Assembly (NCBI GenBank): GCA_003218935.1
Contig: QHPA01000181.1
Location: 8,794 to 14,260, forward strand
DNA: 5,467 nucleotides
From: Verrucomicrobiota bacterium
Lineage (GTDB): Bacteria; Verrucomicrobiota; Verrucomicrobiia; Limisphaerales; AV2
Reading direction: 5' to 3'
Both the position numbers and the translations under genes were made by a program. Positions 1 to 5,467 of the stretch are shown in pieces. Numbering within the stretch: position 1 is the first letter of the stretch; each line of letters begins with the position of its first letter. The notes beneath the pieces were generated by a model. The model was not told the origin of the DNA. It saw only the letters and a program-made list of their open reading frames with translations, and searched no databases.

Positions 1-903
1 CGCCGTCACCGGGCGCCAGAAGTCATAGGTGTACTTGGCGTCCCAAGCGCAGATGGCGGCGTCGGCCATGGCGATGTTCAAGAGAGCGAACAGACGGGCG
101 TTTTGATCAAGTGTATTGTGTTTGAGGGCGGCGATGCTCTGCGCGATGCTGTTCCAATGGCCCGGCGGAGTCTCCGTGCCCGCGCCGTCGGCCCAAAACA
201 GGGCGATCTGCGTCTGGTCCGCCGTACGCGTGGAGCCGACCGCCGCGCCCAGTGTCTTCACTTCGTTGTAATCCGCGGCCCACTTTGCGCTGTTGAGAGC
301 CGGTGGCCCCGGAGGACGGAATTGCGAGTGATCCGTCATGGCGAAAGGCGAGACAAATCCCCACTGCGGCAACAGATAAGCGGCCAGCGCCGGAGGCGTA
401 GGCGCCCAATAGCCAGGGCCGCTGCCGGAAGGCGCGGCCACCGCTGCCGTGGAACCGTCGTTGGCGCGGGCGGCGAGAATGGCGTTGGCGACGAATTCGC
501 CCCATTCAATGCCGTGTTCCTTGCTTTTGTGACGCGGAATCGCCGCCAAAGCTGTGGTGTAGGCGACATCAAAGGTGGCTTGCTGGGCAGGAAACAGATT
601 CACTAGAACCACATGGGCGGCAGCAGAGACGGCGGCTTCTTCGGAGGCGTTGCCTTTGGCATGGCCGCCCGCCAGGTACGAGTTGAACTTTTGTTCGTGG
701 GGCTCCTGGATTCCGTTGATCGTGTCAAAGATGGCGATGTGCAAGATCGCCAGACCGCGGGATGCCTTCGGTGGCGGCGTCTTGTCCGTACGAATCGCGT
801 TGAGCGCGGCAGTGTTCCAGTCGGTCACCACGTCGGCTTGGGCCCTTAACGCCGCGCTAAGTGCGGTCAGGACAATGCAGTTCATCAGGATTCGTGTTTT
901 CAT
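1..903 (-). CDS. Secreted vanadium-dependent haloperoxidase / PAP2-family protein, C-terminus off the left edge
   Basis: The frame is open from the ATG at 903-901 to base 1 without a stop, giving 301 residues. The family is expected to coordinate vanadate and oxidise halides with peroxide, but many bacterial members are untested and the superfamily also contains acid phosphatases. Residues 1-24 look like a signal peptide (MKTRIL..., hydrophobic core, ending RAQA before DVV), so the protein should act outside the cytoplasm. Then come the family's conserved stretches: VTDWNTAAL (26-34), an AILHIAIFDTING helix (52-64), a GYWAPTPPA segment, SQFRPPGPPAL, and FWADGAGTETPPGHWN. The first vanadate-pocket motif, K-X6-R-P, is K290...R297-P298 (KYTYDFWRP). 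The later PSGH and R-X5-H motifs must lie beyond base 1. It aligns along its length with the broken gene at 1434-3157 but lacks that gene's DUF3455 domain. No clear ribosome-binding site precedes the ATG (CACAACGAACT), and no TGAAAG-N17-CGTGTA element lies upstream, so it may depend on read-through or an unrecognised promoter. Family call strong; substrate unknown. Confidence 0.88.
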   Translation of the reverse strand, partial: MKTRILMNCIVLTALSAALRAQADVVTDWNTAALNAIRTDKTPPPKASRGLAILHIAIFDTINGIQEPHEQKFNSYLAGGHAKGNASEEAAVSAAAHVVLVNLFPAQQATFDVAYTTALAAIPRHKSKEHGIEWGEFVANAILAARANDGSTAAVAAPSGSGPGYWAPTPPALAAYLLPQWGFVSPFAMTDHSQFRPPGPPALNSAKWAADYNEVKTLGAAVGSTRTADQTQIALFWADGAGTETPPGHWNSIAQSIAALKHNTLDQNARLFALLNIAMADAAICAWDAKYTYDFWRPVTA

Positions 904-1433
904 AGTTCGTTGTGGTCGGGTCGTTCTGTGTTATGGATTTGGTCTTCGCGCCCGCAACGGCCTTAGTGACGGAGCTGGTTGGTTCACGAAGGAGTCGCAA
1001 AGGCGCGGTTTTGTCGCGCCCACGTCCGGAGGGCCAGGTCCTGCGGGATCCCTGGCGGCGAACAGCTCTGCGCCGCCTTTGCAAGAAGGCATGGAGTCAT
1101 TGATTTGTTCACGCGCGGATGTGGTAATGGCGCTGGTTATGCCCCGGAAACGGAGGCCTTGGCGTGGGATTGGGGACAAACCGCCCGCAGTGCGGGGTAA
1201 AGCGCCAATAAGACGGGATGGGTGAATCTCTCCGACACAGTTCACACTGTGGCGGTGGCGCAGCGACCTGAATATAAATCGCTCTCTTGCATCTTCCGCC
1301 ACGGAGGTAAGGAGCTCTTGACCGTGAGCCAAATTGGCGAAGTCGGCCGACTACGACGGGTTCGGCACAGCCGCTTTCCGACAGTCGGTGCTGACGGGGA
1401 TATAACCGCCAGCACCGTTCGAGGGGACTGATG
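904..1433. other. Intergenic region between the two haloperoxidase-family genes, no gene recognised
   Basis: These 530 bases separate the end of the upstream haloperoxidase relative from the start of the downstream one, both on the minus strand. Short open frames exist on both strands, but they give arginine/proline-rich translations without recognisable motifs and overlap one another, so I treat them as chance. Small inverted repeats are visible: GGCGGCG/CGCCGCC arms at 1054-1060 and 1071-1077, CCCGCA/TGCGGG at 1184-1189 and 1191-1196, a CACAGT-TCAC-ACTGTG hairpin at 1236-1251, and the larger one at 1386-1417 listed separately. No tRNA, rRNA, CRISPR or transposase remnant is seen. The length suggests either a separate promoter for the downstream gene or decayed sequence. 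Confidence 0.6.
1386..1417 (-). terminator. Hairpin just after the broken haloperoxidase gene, possible transcript end
   Basis: Eight-base arms CGGTGCTG (1386-1393) and CAGCACCG (1410-1417) pair perfectly. After one A/C mismatch three further pairs (CGG 1395-1397 with CCG 1406-1408) extend the stem, leaving an 8-base loop. Read on the minus strand it lies 16 bases after the TAA stop at 1436-1434. No T-run follows on that strand, so it is not a classical intrinsic terminator. It could protect the 3' end or act with a factor-dependent terminator. Confidence 0.35.
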
Positions 1434-3157
1434 TTAACGATGACGCCGATCGTGGCCCTTGCCGTGGAGGCGTTGCAGGGAGTGGTCGAGTATGTAATTG
1501 GCCACTTGTTGACCCGTCGTTTGGCCATCATTGCAAGCGGACCGGAAGTGAATGCCGCCGTTGATGCGGGCATCCTTGATTTCATCGAGGGCCGCGGAAA
1601 AACTTGTGAACGAGCGAGTCACTCCGATCGTCACATCCGAATCGAAACTGAGCAAAGACTCTTCACCAAAGAAGTCCGCGAGCACGACGGCTGCCGCTCC
1701 GCTTGTAGTCGAGTGGCCGGATGGATACTCCGGATGCGCCGGCGTGACAATGAAGGGAGTCCAACTCGAATCTTCTACTGTCGCTGGATTCCCGTCAGTG
1801 GCGCCGAGCGGGATGGCTGTCACGGGCCGCCAGAAAACATAAGTGTATTTGGCGTCCCAGCAGGCAATGGCGGCGTCCGCAAGAGCCATGTTGAGCAAAG
1901 CCAGCAGCCGCGACTTTTCCAGGAGAGTGGTGTGGCGCTCAGCGCCCATTAATGAAACCGCGACGCGGTTCCAAAAGTAGGTTACGCTAAGTCTGCCGTA
2001 TACCGGGCGCTCGTCAAAGCTGGCGGGCCAGCGGGACGAAACTGCGACGGAGAACTGATGGCCCACGGCGTCATGTACGCGAACTGCGGTCCTGCGCCCG
2101 GCGCCTGGGCTGGCGGCGTCGGCCGCCACTGCCCGACAGCGGATCCGCCCAAAAATGCTGGTGGCGCGGGCGTAAACCCGTCGGCGCTTCGCCAGGCCCA
2201 GATGGCGTCGGCGACCGCCTGGCCCCAGGCAATGCCTTGCATCACGGATTGACTGTTCTCGGCAGCTTCGTCACCGGCAATTGCGGACAGTGAAACGGCC
2301 AACTGAGCGTCCAGATCCGGCTTTTGCGTAGGAAACAGATTGACCAGCGAGGCGTAAGCGGCTTGGACCGCAGCCGCGCGTTGCGACGCTCCCCGAGGCG
2401 CGTTGGCAGCGACGTGGATGGGTTCATAGTGCCGATCGATGCCGTTGACGGCGTCGTAAACGGCCGCCGACACAATTGCCCCGGCACGCGTTGCGACCAA
2501 AGGCGATAGACCGGACTTAAAGAGGGCTGCGAGCATGTTCCGGTTCCATTCGGTGACTTCATCGATGGTGGAGCGGTGCGCCCGATAGAAATAGTATTCC
2601 GCCGTGTAAGGCACTCGCGCTTCCAGGTGCGTTGCGTCACCGCCGGCCGTGGGGGCGGTGCCGCCCGTGGTGTTCACGCGCTGGATGTAGGTCACGTCGC
2701 TGAGTTTGCCGTGGCCTGCGTTCGACACGGCTTGAAGCAACAGCCACGGAATGGCGTTGGGGACCGCGGATGGACTGCGCTGGAGCACCGTGCCCACCAC
2801 TTTACTGCCGTCTTTGTGCTCCCAAGTGGGGCCGGCGTAGTGCAAACCGACCGCGTCGTCTGTGTCGTCAGCCTTGAACAACACCGCTTCAGGGGCCTTG
2901 AACACCCAACTGAACAGGGCCGGGTTGGTTGGATTCGGCGTCCAGGTATAAATCTGCACACCGACGGCGAAGGCGTGGAAGGCCAATTGCTGGTCCGCTG
3001 GCGGCTCCAGAATCGGCGGTACGAGCGGCCGTTGATGATAGTTTCCCTCGTGTTCTTCTCTGTCCCTCTCACCATGCGCCCGCGCGGGCGAGGCTGGCAC
3101 GAGCAGAGCTAAAGCAAGTGCGGCCAGGGCGAGCCTGATTTTACGTATGCTATTCAT
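1434..3157 (-). pseudogene. Broken DUF3455 + vanadium-haloperoxidase fusion gene (deletion with frameshift near 1982)
   Basis: The start is ATG 3157-3155, giving MNSIRKIRLALAALAL..., a clear signal peptide ending near ARA (27). A weak AAAGGA ribosome-binding site lies about 10 bases upstream; an ATG 27 codons earlier would put a charged tail before the signal peptide and falls inside the promoter's -10 box. Residues ~50-192 match DUF3455, a domain of unknown function: AVGVQIYTW, HYAGPTWEHKDGSKVVG, AIPWLLLQAVS, TYIQRVNTTGG, VPYTAEYYFYR. The haloperoxidase domain starts at ~200 (VTEWNRNML) and stays in frame to SQFRPAGPPALTSARYTADLA, residue 391, then a stop at 1984-1982. Homology resumes in another minus frame at YFWNRVAVSL and runs to the TAA at 1436-1434. 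Against the paralogue at 1-903 about 97 bases are missing, including the conserved FWADG...TPPGHW stretch. The shifted half keeps every vanadate-pocket residue: K (1850-1848) and R (1829-1827) of K-X6-R-P, PSGH with His at 1715-1713, and R-X5-H with Arg 1568-1566 and His 1550-1548. The good preservation suggests a recent lesion or an assembly error. Intact length would be about 606 residues. Confidence 0.8.
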
Positions 3158-3237
3158 TGTTTTATTATCCTTTCTTTCCCAGTCCGTGAAGACCAGGTCC
3201 GTTGGGTGTTTTGCGGTTCTGCGGCTTGTCCACTCCA

Positions 3238-3266
3238 TACACGTTGGCGAAGGACGGGTTCTTTCA
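3238..3266 (-). promoter_or_regulatory. ECF-type promoter copy A, in front of the DUF3455-haloperoxidase gene
   Basis: Read on the minus strand: TGAAAG (3266-3261), 17 bases, then CGTGTA (3243-3238). The boxes and spacing are identical to three other intergenic copies in this window. An A/T-rich tract (about 3268-3288) directly upstream resembles an UP element. The predicted start is near 3232, giving a leader of about 75 bases before the ATG at 3157. The -35 TGAAA plus CGT-type -10 at about 17 bases is the layout typical of ECF sigma promoters; assignment to the sigma factor at 4856 is inference. Confidence 0.6.
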
Positions 3267-3505
3267 TAAAAAGTGAAATTTTTTTCGCTTTGTGTCGATG
3301 CGAGTCAGGCGGCATCAGGTGGATTGCTTGTCGATCGCAGGCTGGCTGAGGACGGCACATGATTTGGCCGAACCAACGCCCCCGCACCATACAAGAGAAG
3401 TGCAGTAAGCAGGTTGGTCCTTCGCACTCGTTCAAGTGTTACGTTTGCCATAGGGGCAAGTTGGGCGAATGATTCTGGCCGCGAATTCGCACACTGTCCC
3501 TCGTT

Positions 3506-3534
3506 ATATAACCGATCCGCCGCTGGATCTTTCA
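3506..3534 (-). promoter_or_regulatory. Partial copy of the promoter element, divergent -10
   Basis: On the minus strand TTGAAAGATCCAGC (3535-3522) repeats the -35 side of the other copies (shared pattern TTGAAAGA-NN-C-R-GC), preceded by an A/T-rich AATATTTTCAATATT tract. At the position of CGTGTA it reads TTATAT (3511-3506), within TTATATAAC. It may be a decayed copy, or a promoter with a housekeeping-like -10. It points toward the haloperoxidase gene 350 bases downstream. Confidence 0.35.
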
Positions 3535-3571
3535 AAATATTGAAAATATTTTTCGGCCGACGAGCGCGACG

Positions 3572-3600
3572 GCACGCTTCAAAGCCAGGCGGGAGCGTGC
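3572..3600 (-). repeat. Inverted repeat with 7-bp arms
   Basis: GCACGCT (3572-3578) and AGCGTGC (3594-3600) pair perfectly around a 15-base loop. It lies about 80-105 bases downstream, on the minus strand, of the predicted start from the orphan promoter. It could be an internal or terminal stem of a non-coding transcript; no T-run follows. Confidence 0.35.
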
Positions 3601-3650
3601 TTCTATTGTGTTTCCGATGAGGGTACGACCCCGCCGCTTCGACCTCCTCC

Positions 3651-3677
3651 GTGGCTTAGTCCTGCGGATTAGCCCAC
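3651..3677 (-). repeat. Strong hairpin at the predicted start of the orphan transcript
   Basis: The 12-base arms GTGGCTTAGTCC (3651-3662) and GGATTAGCCCAC (3666-3677) pair around a TGC loop with one C/C mismatch and two positions that need G-T wobble in the plus-strand orientation. On the minus strand the outer edge at 3677 is six bases past the -10 box of the element at 3683-3711. A transcript from there would therefore start with this stem-loop, followed by a GGAGGAGG stretch (3649-3642) that has no nearby start codon. Confidence 0.45.
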
Positions 3678-3682
3678 ACGTT

Positions 3683-3711
3683 TACACGGGGCAACCGGGC
3701 TGATTCTTTCA
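3683..3711 (-). promoter_or_regulatory. ECF-type promoter copy B, orphan
   Basis: On the minus strand TGAAAG (3711-3706), 17 bases, CGTGTA (3688-3683). It lies just downstream of the prepilin gene's stop and has no gene within 500 bases. Its -35 side and half the spacer (3695-3712) match the sigma-factor promoter (4781-4798, opposite strand) at 17 of 18 positions, which argues for recent common origin or strong shared constraint. Predicted transcription start near 3677, at the foot of a hairpin. Confidence 0.55.
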
Positions 3712-3781
3712 AGAAAACTCTTCTCGCCGGCGTGGACAATTTGCCTGGTCGGATAGGCGGCATGGATCGCGTGCAGACGGC

Positions 3782-4582
3782 TCACGGTTCCGGAATTAAT
3801 TTTTGCAGCTTTCGGAGGTCTCGCAAGTCATCGTCGTTGACAACGAGCGTGCTGTAGCTTTTGGCGGTTTTCGGCCAGCGCCACTTGATGTGGCCGACGT
3901 GGCCGTCAACAAAGGAAAGGTTGCATCCTTTGTTATGCCGGTCCGATGGAGCGTCATACCAGTTGGCAGGTATGTCGATATAATTGAGATTGAAGACGCC
4001 GTCGTTGATGGTCCGCTCGGACGCGTCGAGCAGAACAAACACGTTCTCCGGATTGGAAATCTGAGAGGATTTATGTTTGACTCTTGAACCGAAAGGCGTG
4101 TTGGGATCGGGAGGCGCGCTGTTAATGTAAACGCTCAACATATAACTCCGATGCCGCAGCAGTTGCTGGTTGGCTCTGAAGGTGGATTTGTCGGCCGGAC
4201 AATGGTAAACCGCCAAAGACCGGCTGTAGGGGAAAAGCACCCCGCTTTCGATGTTCGTCGGGCTCTCGTCCTCCTGGGCATTTCCCACGACCCAGGAGCC
4301 GGGCAGGCTTCGCCAGTTGCCGCCGGTGAAATTGTCTTCGTTCGGCGGCATGGTGTCGCTGTGATCGTCGGTGTACATTATCCATGCTGTTTGCAGTTGG
4401 CGGAGGTTATTGATGCACGCAATGGATTGGCTGGCCGCCTTGACTTTGCATAACACCGGAAAGAGCAAAGCTGCCAGAATCAAAATGATCCCTATAACCG
4501 ATAACAATTCGATCAAGGTAAATGCTCGTTGGGATGGTGCGTCGCCGTTTGTGACGACTATGGTGTTGGCTCTCGCGTTCAT
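3782..4582 (-). CDS. Type IV prepilin-like protein with N-terminal methylation motif and H-X9-DG C-terminus
   Basis: This 266-residue protein has a 20-residue leader (MNARANTIVV...SQRA) followed by FTLIELLSVIGIILILAALLFPVL. That is the classic prepilin cleavage site before F21, with the conserved Glu at +5 (E25) and a hydrophobic helix. A prepilin peptidase would cut after A20, where Gly is usual. Residues ~50-75 (SQSIACINNLRQLQTAWIMYTDDHSDTMPP) are the typical continuation in Verrucomicrobiota/Planctomycetota pseudopilins. YHCPAD (126-131), RSYMLSVYIN and H216-X9-D226-G227 (in DRHNKGCNLSFVDGH) mark the globular H-X9-DG domain. These families are abundant in such genomes; individual roles in pili, type II secretion-like systems or the cell surface are mostly unknown. 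The only possible start before the motif is ATG 4582-4580, with a weak GAGAAG upstream. The stop is TGA 3784-3782. No pilus-assembly genes are adjacent, so it looks like a stand-alone pseudopilin. A TGAAAG-N17-CGTGTA promoter lies about 70 bases upstream. Confidence 0.92.
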   Translation of the reverse strand: MNARANTIVVTNGDAPSQRAFTLIELLSVIGIILILAALLFPVLCKVKAASQSIACINNLRQLQTAWIMYTDDHSDTMPPNEDNFTGGNWRSLPGSWVVGNAQEDESPTNIESGVLFPYSRSLAVYHCPADKSTFRANQQLLRHRSYMLSVYINSAPPDPNTPFGSRVKHKSSQISNPENVFVLLDASERTINDGVFNLNYIDIPANWYDAPSDRHNKGCNLSFVDGHVGHIKWRWPKTAKSYSTLVVNDDDLRDLRKLQKLIPEP

Positions 4583-4630
4583 GGAGTTCTTCTCGCCTTT
4601 CTGGTCAACCGGCTTTCGGTTCTATTTTTT

Positions 4631-4649
4631 GCCGGCTTGATTGGCCGGC
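4631..4649 (-). promoter_or_regulatory. Hairpin at the 5' end of the prepilin leader
   Basis: GCCGGC (4631-4636) and GCCGGC (4644-4649) are self-complementary and pair around a 7-base loop. On the minus strand the stem begins seven bases past the -10 box at 4656, so the prepilin mRNA would start with this stem-loop. A third GCCGG (4613-4609 on the minus strand) further down the leader could pair alternatively. I see no match to the c-di-GMP-I riboswitch core. Role unknown; possibly mRNA stability. Confidence 0.4.
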
Positions 4650-4655
4650 AGCTAC

Positions 4656-4684
4656 TACACGCGGCGCAAAGGCCGAATCTTTCA
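4656..4684 (-). promoter_or_regulatory. ECF-type promoter copy C, in front of the prepilin gene
   Basis: On the minus strand TGAAAG (4684-4679), 17 bases, CGTGTA (4661-4656), identical in boxes and spacing to copies A, B and D. The predicted start near 4650 leaves a leader of about 68 bases to the ATG at 4582. The element lies in the divergent region shared with the sigma-factor gene. Confidence 0.62.
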
Positions 4685-4687
4685 AAA

Positions 4688-4714
4688 GGCCGAAAGGAGG
4701 TTATGTTTTCGGCC
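4688..4714. promoter_or_regulatory. Palindrome upstream of the prepilin promoter, possible operator
   Basis: GGCCGAAA (4688-4695) and TTTCGGCC (4707-4714) form a perfect 8-base inverted repeat around 11 bases that contain GGAGGTTATG. A further direct GGCCGAA lies at 4671-4677, inside the prepilin promoter spacer. Three copies of this box around the -35 suggest a protein-binding site. The GGAGG-TT-ATG in the loop would be a start in the sigma-factor frame, but with too short a spacing and upstream of the sigma promoter, so an operator is the better reading. Confidence 0.35.
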
Positions 4715-4781
4715 AAGGTCGGTCGCGTGAATCGAAGAATGTCAGCCTCCCGTTGGGGAGCAGGAGAATCAGGATATCATT

Positions 4782-4810
4782 TGAAAGAAACAGCCCGGCG
4801 CAAACGTGTA
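4782..4810 (+). promoter_or_regulatory. ECF-type promoter copy D, in front of the sigma-factor gene
   Basis: TGAAAG (4782-4787), 17 bases, CGTGTA (4805-4810). The boxes and spacing are the same as in the three minus-strand copies. The predicted start near 4816 gives a leader of about 40 bases to ATG 4856, which supports that start codon over the in-frame ATGs at 4703 and 4739. If the sigma factor reads this element, the gene is autoregulated. Confidence 0.62.
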
Positions 4811-4855
4811 TCGATTGAGGGCCACGCCGCGCGACCCGGCACCGCCCGCAAGACT

Positions 4856-5467
4856 ATGGATCACGATTTGGATGATTTTATCCCGACCCGGCGCAGCTTG
4901 CTGAGCCGGTTGAAGAATTGGAATGATCAGGAGAGTTGGCAGGACTTCTTTGACACCTACTGGAAGTTGATTTACGGCGCAGCCATAAAGTCGGGACTGT
5001 CCGACGTGGAAGCTCAGGAGGTGGTGCAGGAAACCGTCATCACGGTAACCAAGAAGATCAAGGAATTCAAAACCGACCCCGCCTTTGGTTCGTTCAAGGC
5101 CTGGTTGCTCCACCTGACGCGCTGGCGGATTGCCGACCAATTGCGAAAACGCCGACGTCCGGGTGGAGCCAATTGGCGTCGGACTGACAAATCCTCGACC
5201 ACCTCGGCCGTTGAGAAGATTCCGGACCCGGCCGGGTTCGAACTGGAATCGATATGGGACGAAGAATGGGAGAAAAACCTCATCGACGCCGCGCTTGAAA
5301 GAGTGAAGCGCCAGGTCAACGCCAAACAGTACCAGATTTTTTATCTCTATATGATCAAGAAGTTGTCAGTTCGGTCGGTCGCGAAATCTCTTGGAGTCAA
5401 TATCGGCCAGGTTTACCTGGCCAAGCATCGCGTCGGCGGCCTGGTCAAAAAAGAGATCAAAAATCTG
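4856..5467 (+). CDS. ECF-like RNA polymerase sigma factor (sigma-70 family), C-terminus off the right edge
   Basis: The frame is open from ATG 4856 to the last base, 204 residues. It is an alternative sigma factor that directs RNA polymerase to a specific promoter set. The sigma region 2 part spans ~20-100: SWQDFFDTYWKLIYGAAIKSGLSDVEAQEVVQETV, then the region 2.3/2.4-like FKAWLLHLTRWRIADQLRKRRR. A hydrophilic linker (~101-135) leads to the region 4 part (~136-200), with a helix-turn-helix in KLSVRSVAKSLGVNIGQVYLAKHRVG (169-194). There is no region 1 or 3, as in ECF factors. The ending LVKKEIKNL suggests only a few codons are missing. The frame is also open upstream, with ATGs at 4703 and 4739 and a TTG at 4781 preceded by AGGA. 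I choose 4856 because family members begin close to this point and the promoter-like element at 4782-4810 lies just before it, though no ribosome-binding site precedes it. The prepilin gene is transcribed divergently. No anti-sigma gene is visible in the window. Confidence 0.9.
   Translation, partial: MDHDLDDFIPTRRSLLSRLKNWNDQESWQDFFDTYWKLIYGAAIKSGLSDVEAQEVVQETVITVTKKIKEFKTDPAFGSFKAWLLHLTRWRIADQLRKRRRPGGANWRRTDKSSTTSAVEKIPDPAGFELESIWDEEWEKNLIDAALERVKRQVNAKQYQIFYLYMIKKLSVRSVAKSLGVNIGQVYLAKHRVGGLVKKEIKNL

Larger units (their letters stand above)
3268..3781. other. Long intergenic region between prepilin and haloperoxidase genes
   Basis: About 500 bases without a convincing gene. It holds a full and a partial promoter-like element, two hairpins (listed separately) and an A/T-rich patch at 3530-3553 with AATATT repeats. 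A possible 48-codon minus-strand ORF (ATG 3451-3449 to TGA 3307-3305) has a short hydrophobic segment, NLLTALLLYGAGALV, but no ribosome-binding site and a low-complexity tail, so I do not call it. The orphan promoter at 3683-3711 points into this region, so a non-coding transcript is possible. Confidence 0.5.

Noticed and set aside
575..1225. Long plus-strand open frame (216 codons) and other plus-strand frames at 103-606 and 1431-1952
   Set aside because: They lie opposite well-supported minus-strand haloperoxidase genes or spill into the intergenic region; their translations show no recognisable motif and look like GC-rich antisense frames.
1109..1585. Minus-strand open frame running from the intergenic region into the haloperoxidase end
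   Set aside because: It overlaps the conserved C-terminal motifs in a different frame and has no recognisable domain.
3305..3451. Small minus-strand ORF (48 codons) with a hydrophobic segment downstream of the orphan promoter
   Set aside because: There is no ribosome-binding site, the hydrophobic stretch is short and the C-terminal half is low complexity; kept only as a remote possibility.
4583..4670. c-di-GMP-I riboswitch in the prepilin leader
   Set aside because: The leader has GC-rich hairpins but not the conserved core of that riboswitch class.
4703..4855. N-terminal extension of the sigma factor from ATG 4703 behind AGGAGG
   Set aside because: The Shine-Dalgarno spacing is only two bases, the extension lacks family similarity, and the best promoter (4782-4810) would start transcription downstream of it.
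5295..5303. TTGAAAGAG inside the sigma-factor coding region
   Set aside because: No CGTGTA follows at the right distance and it encodes LERV in the reading frame; a chance match.
1..5467. CRISPR array, tRNA, rRNA, transposase or phage genes
   Set aside because: No regularly spaced repeats, no tRNA-like cloverleaf, and no transposase or phage motif were seen on either strand.

Overview
The window looks like chromosomal DNA of a Verrucomicrobiota bacterium, probably a Pedosphaera/Limisphaerales-type lineage. The base composition is moderately GC-rich. The gene content points the same way: a type IV prepilin-like protein with an H-X9-DG C-terminal motif, an ECF-like sigma factor starting with an 'xRxSLLxRLKNWxDQxSWQxFFDTYWKLIY' type N-terminus, and secreted vanadium-haloperoxidase-like proteins. 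The assignment is by protein style only and was not tested by a search.

Layout. Three genes lie on the minus strand and one on the plus strand. (1) 1-903 (-) is the first 301 codons of a secreted vanadium-dependent haloperoxidase/PAP2-family protein whose C-terminus lies beyond the left edge. (2) 904-1433 holds no convincing gene, only a few small inverted repeats. (3) 1434-3157 (-) is a second, larger relative with an extra N-terminal DUF3455 domain. It is broken by a deletion plus frameshift near 1982, although the vanadate-pocket residues survive in the shifted part. (4) 3158-3781 is a long non-coding stretch with promoter-like elements and hairpins. (5) 3782-4582 (-) is the prepilin-like protein. 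(6) 4583-4855 is a divergent regulatory region. (7) 4856-5467 (+) is the sigma factor, which runs off the right edge probably only a few codons before its end.

The main observation is a repeated promoter-like element, TGAAAG-N17-CGTGTA. It occurs four times with identical boxes and identical spacing, and only in intergenic DNA: in front of the DUF3455-haloperoxidase gene, the prepilin gene and the sigma-factor gene, and once as an orphan at 3683-3711. A -35 of the TGAAA type followed about 17 bases later by a CGT-type -10 has the architecture of ECF sigma promoters, and an ECF-like sigma gene sits in the same window behind one copy. The simplest inference is an autoregulated sigma factor with a local regulon of a surface/secretion prepilin and a secreted oxidase-like enzyme. 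The orphan copy may drive a non-coding RNA, since its predicted start coincides with the foot of a hairpin with 12-nt arms.
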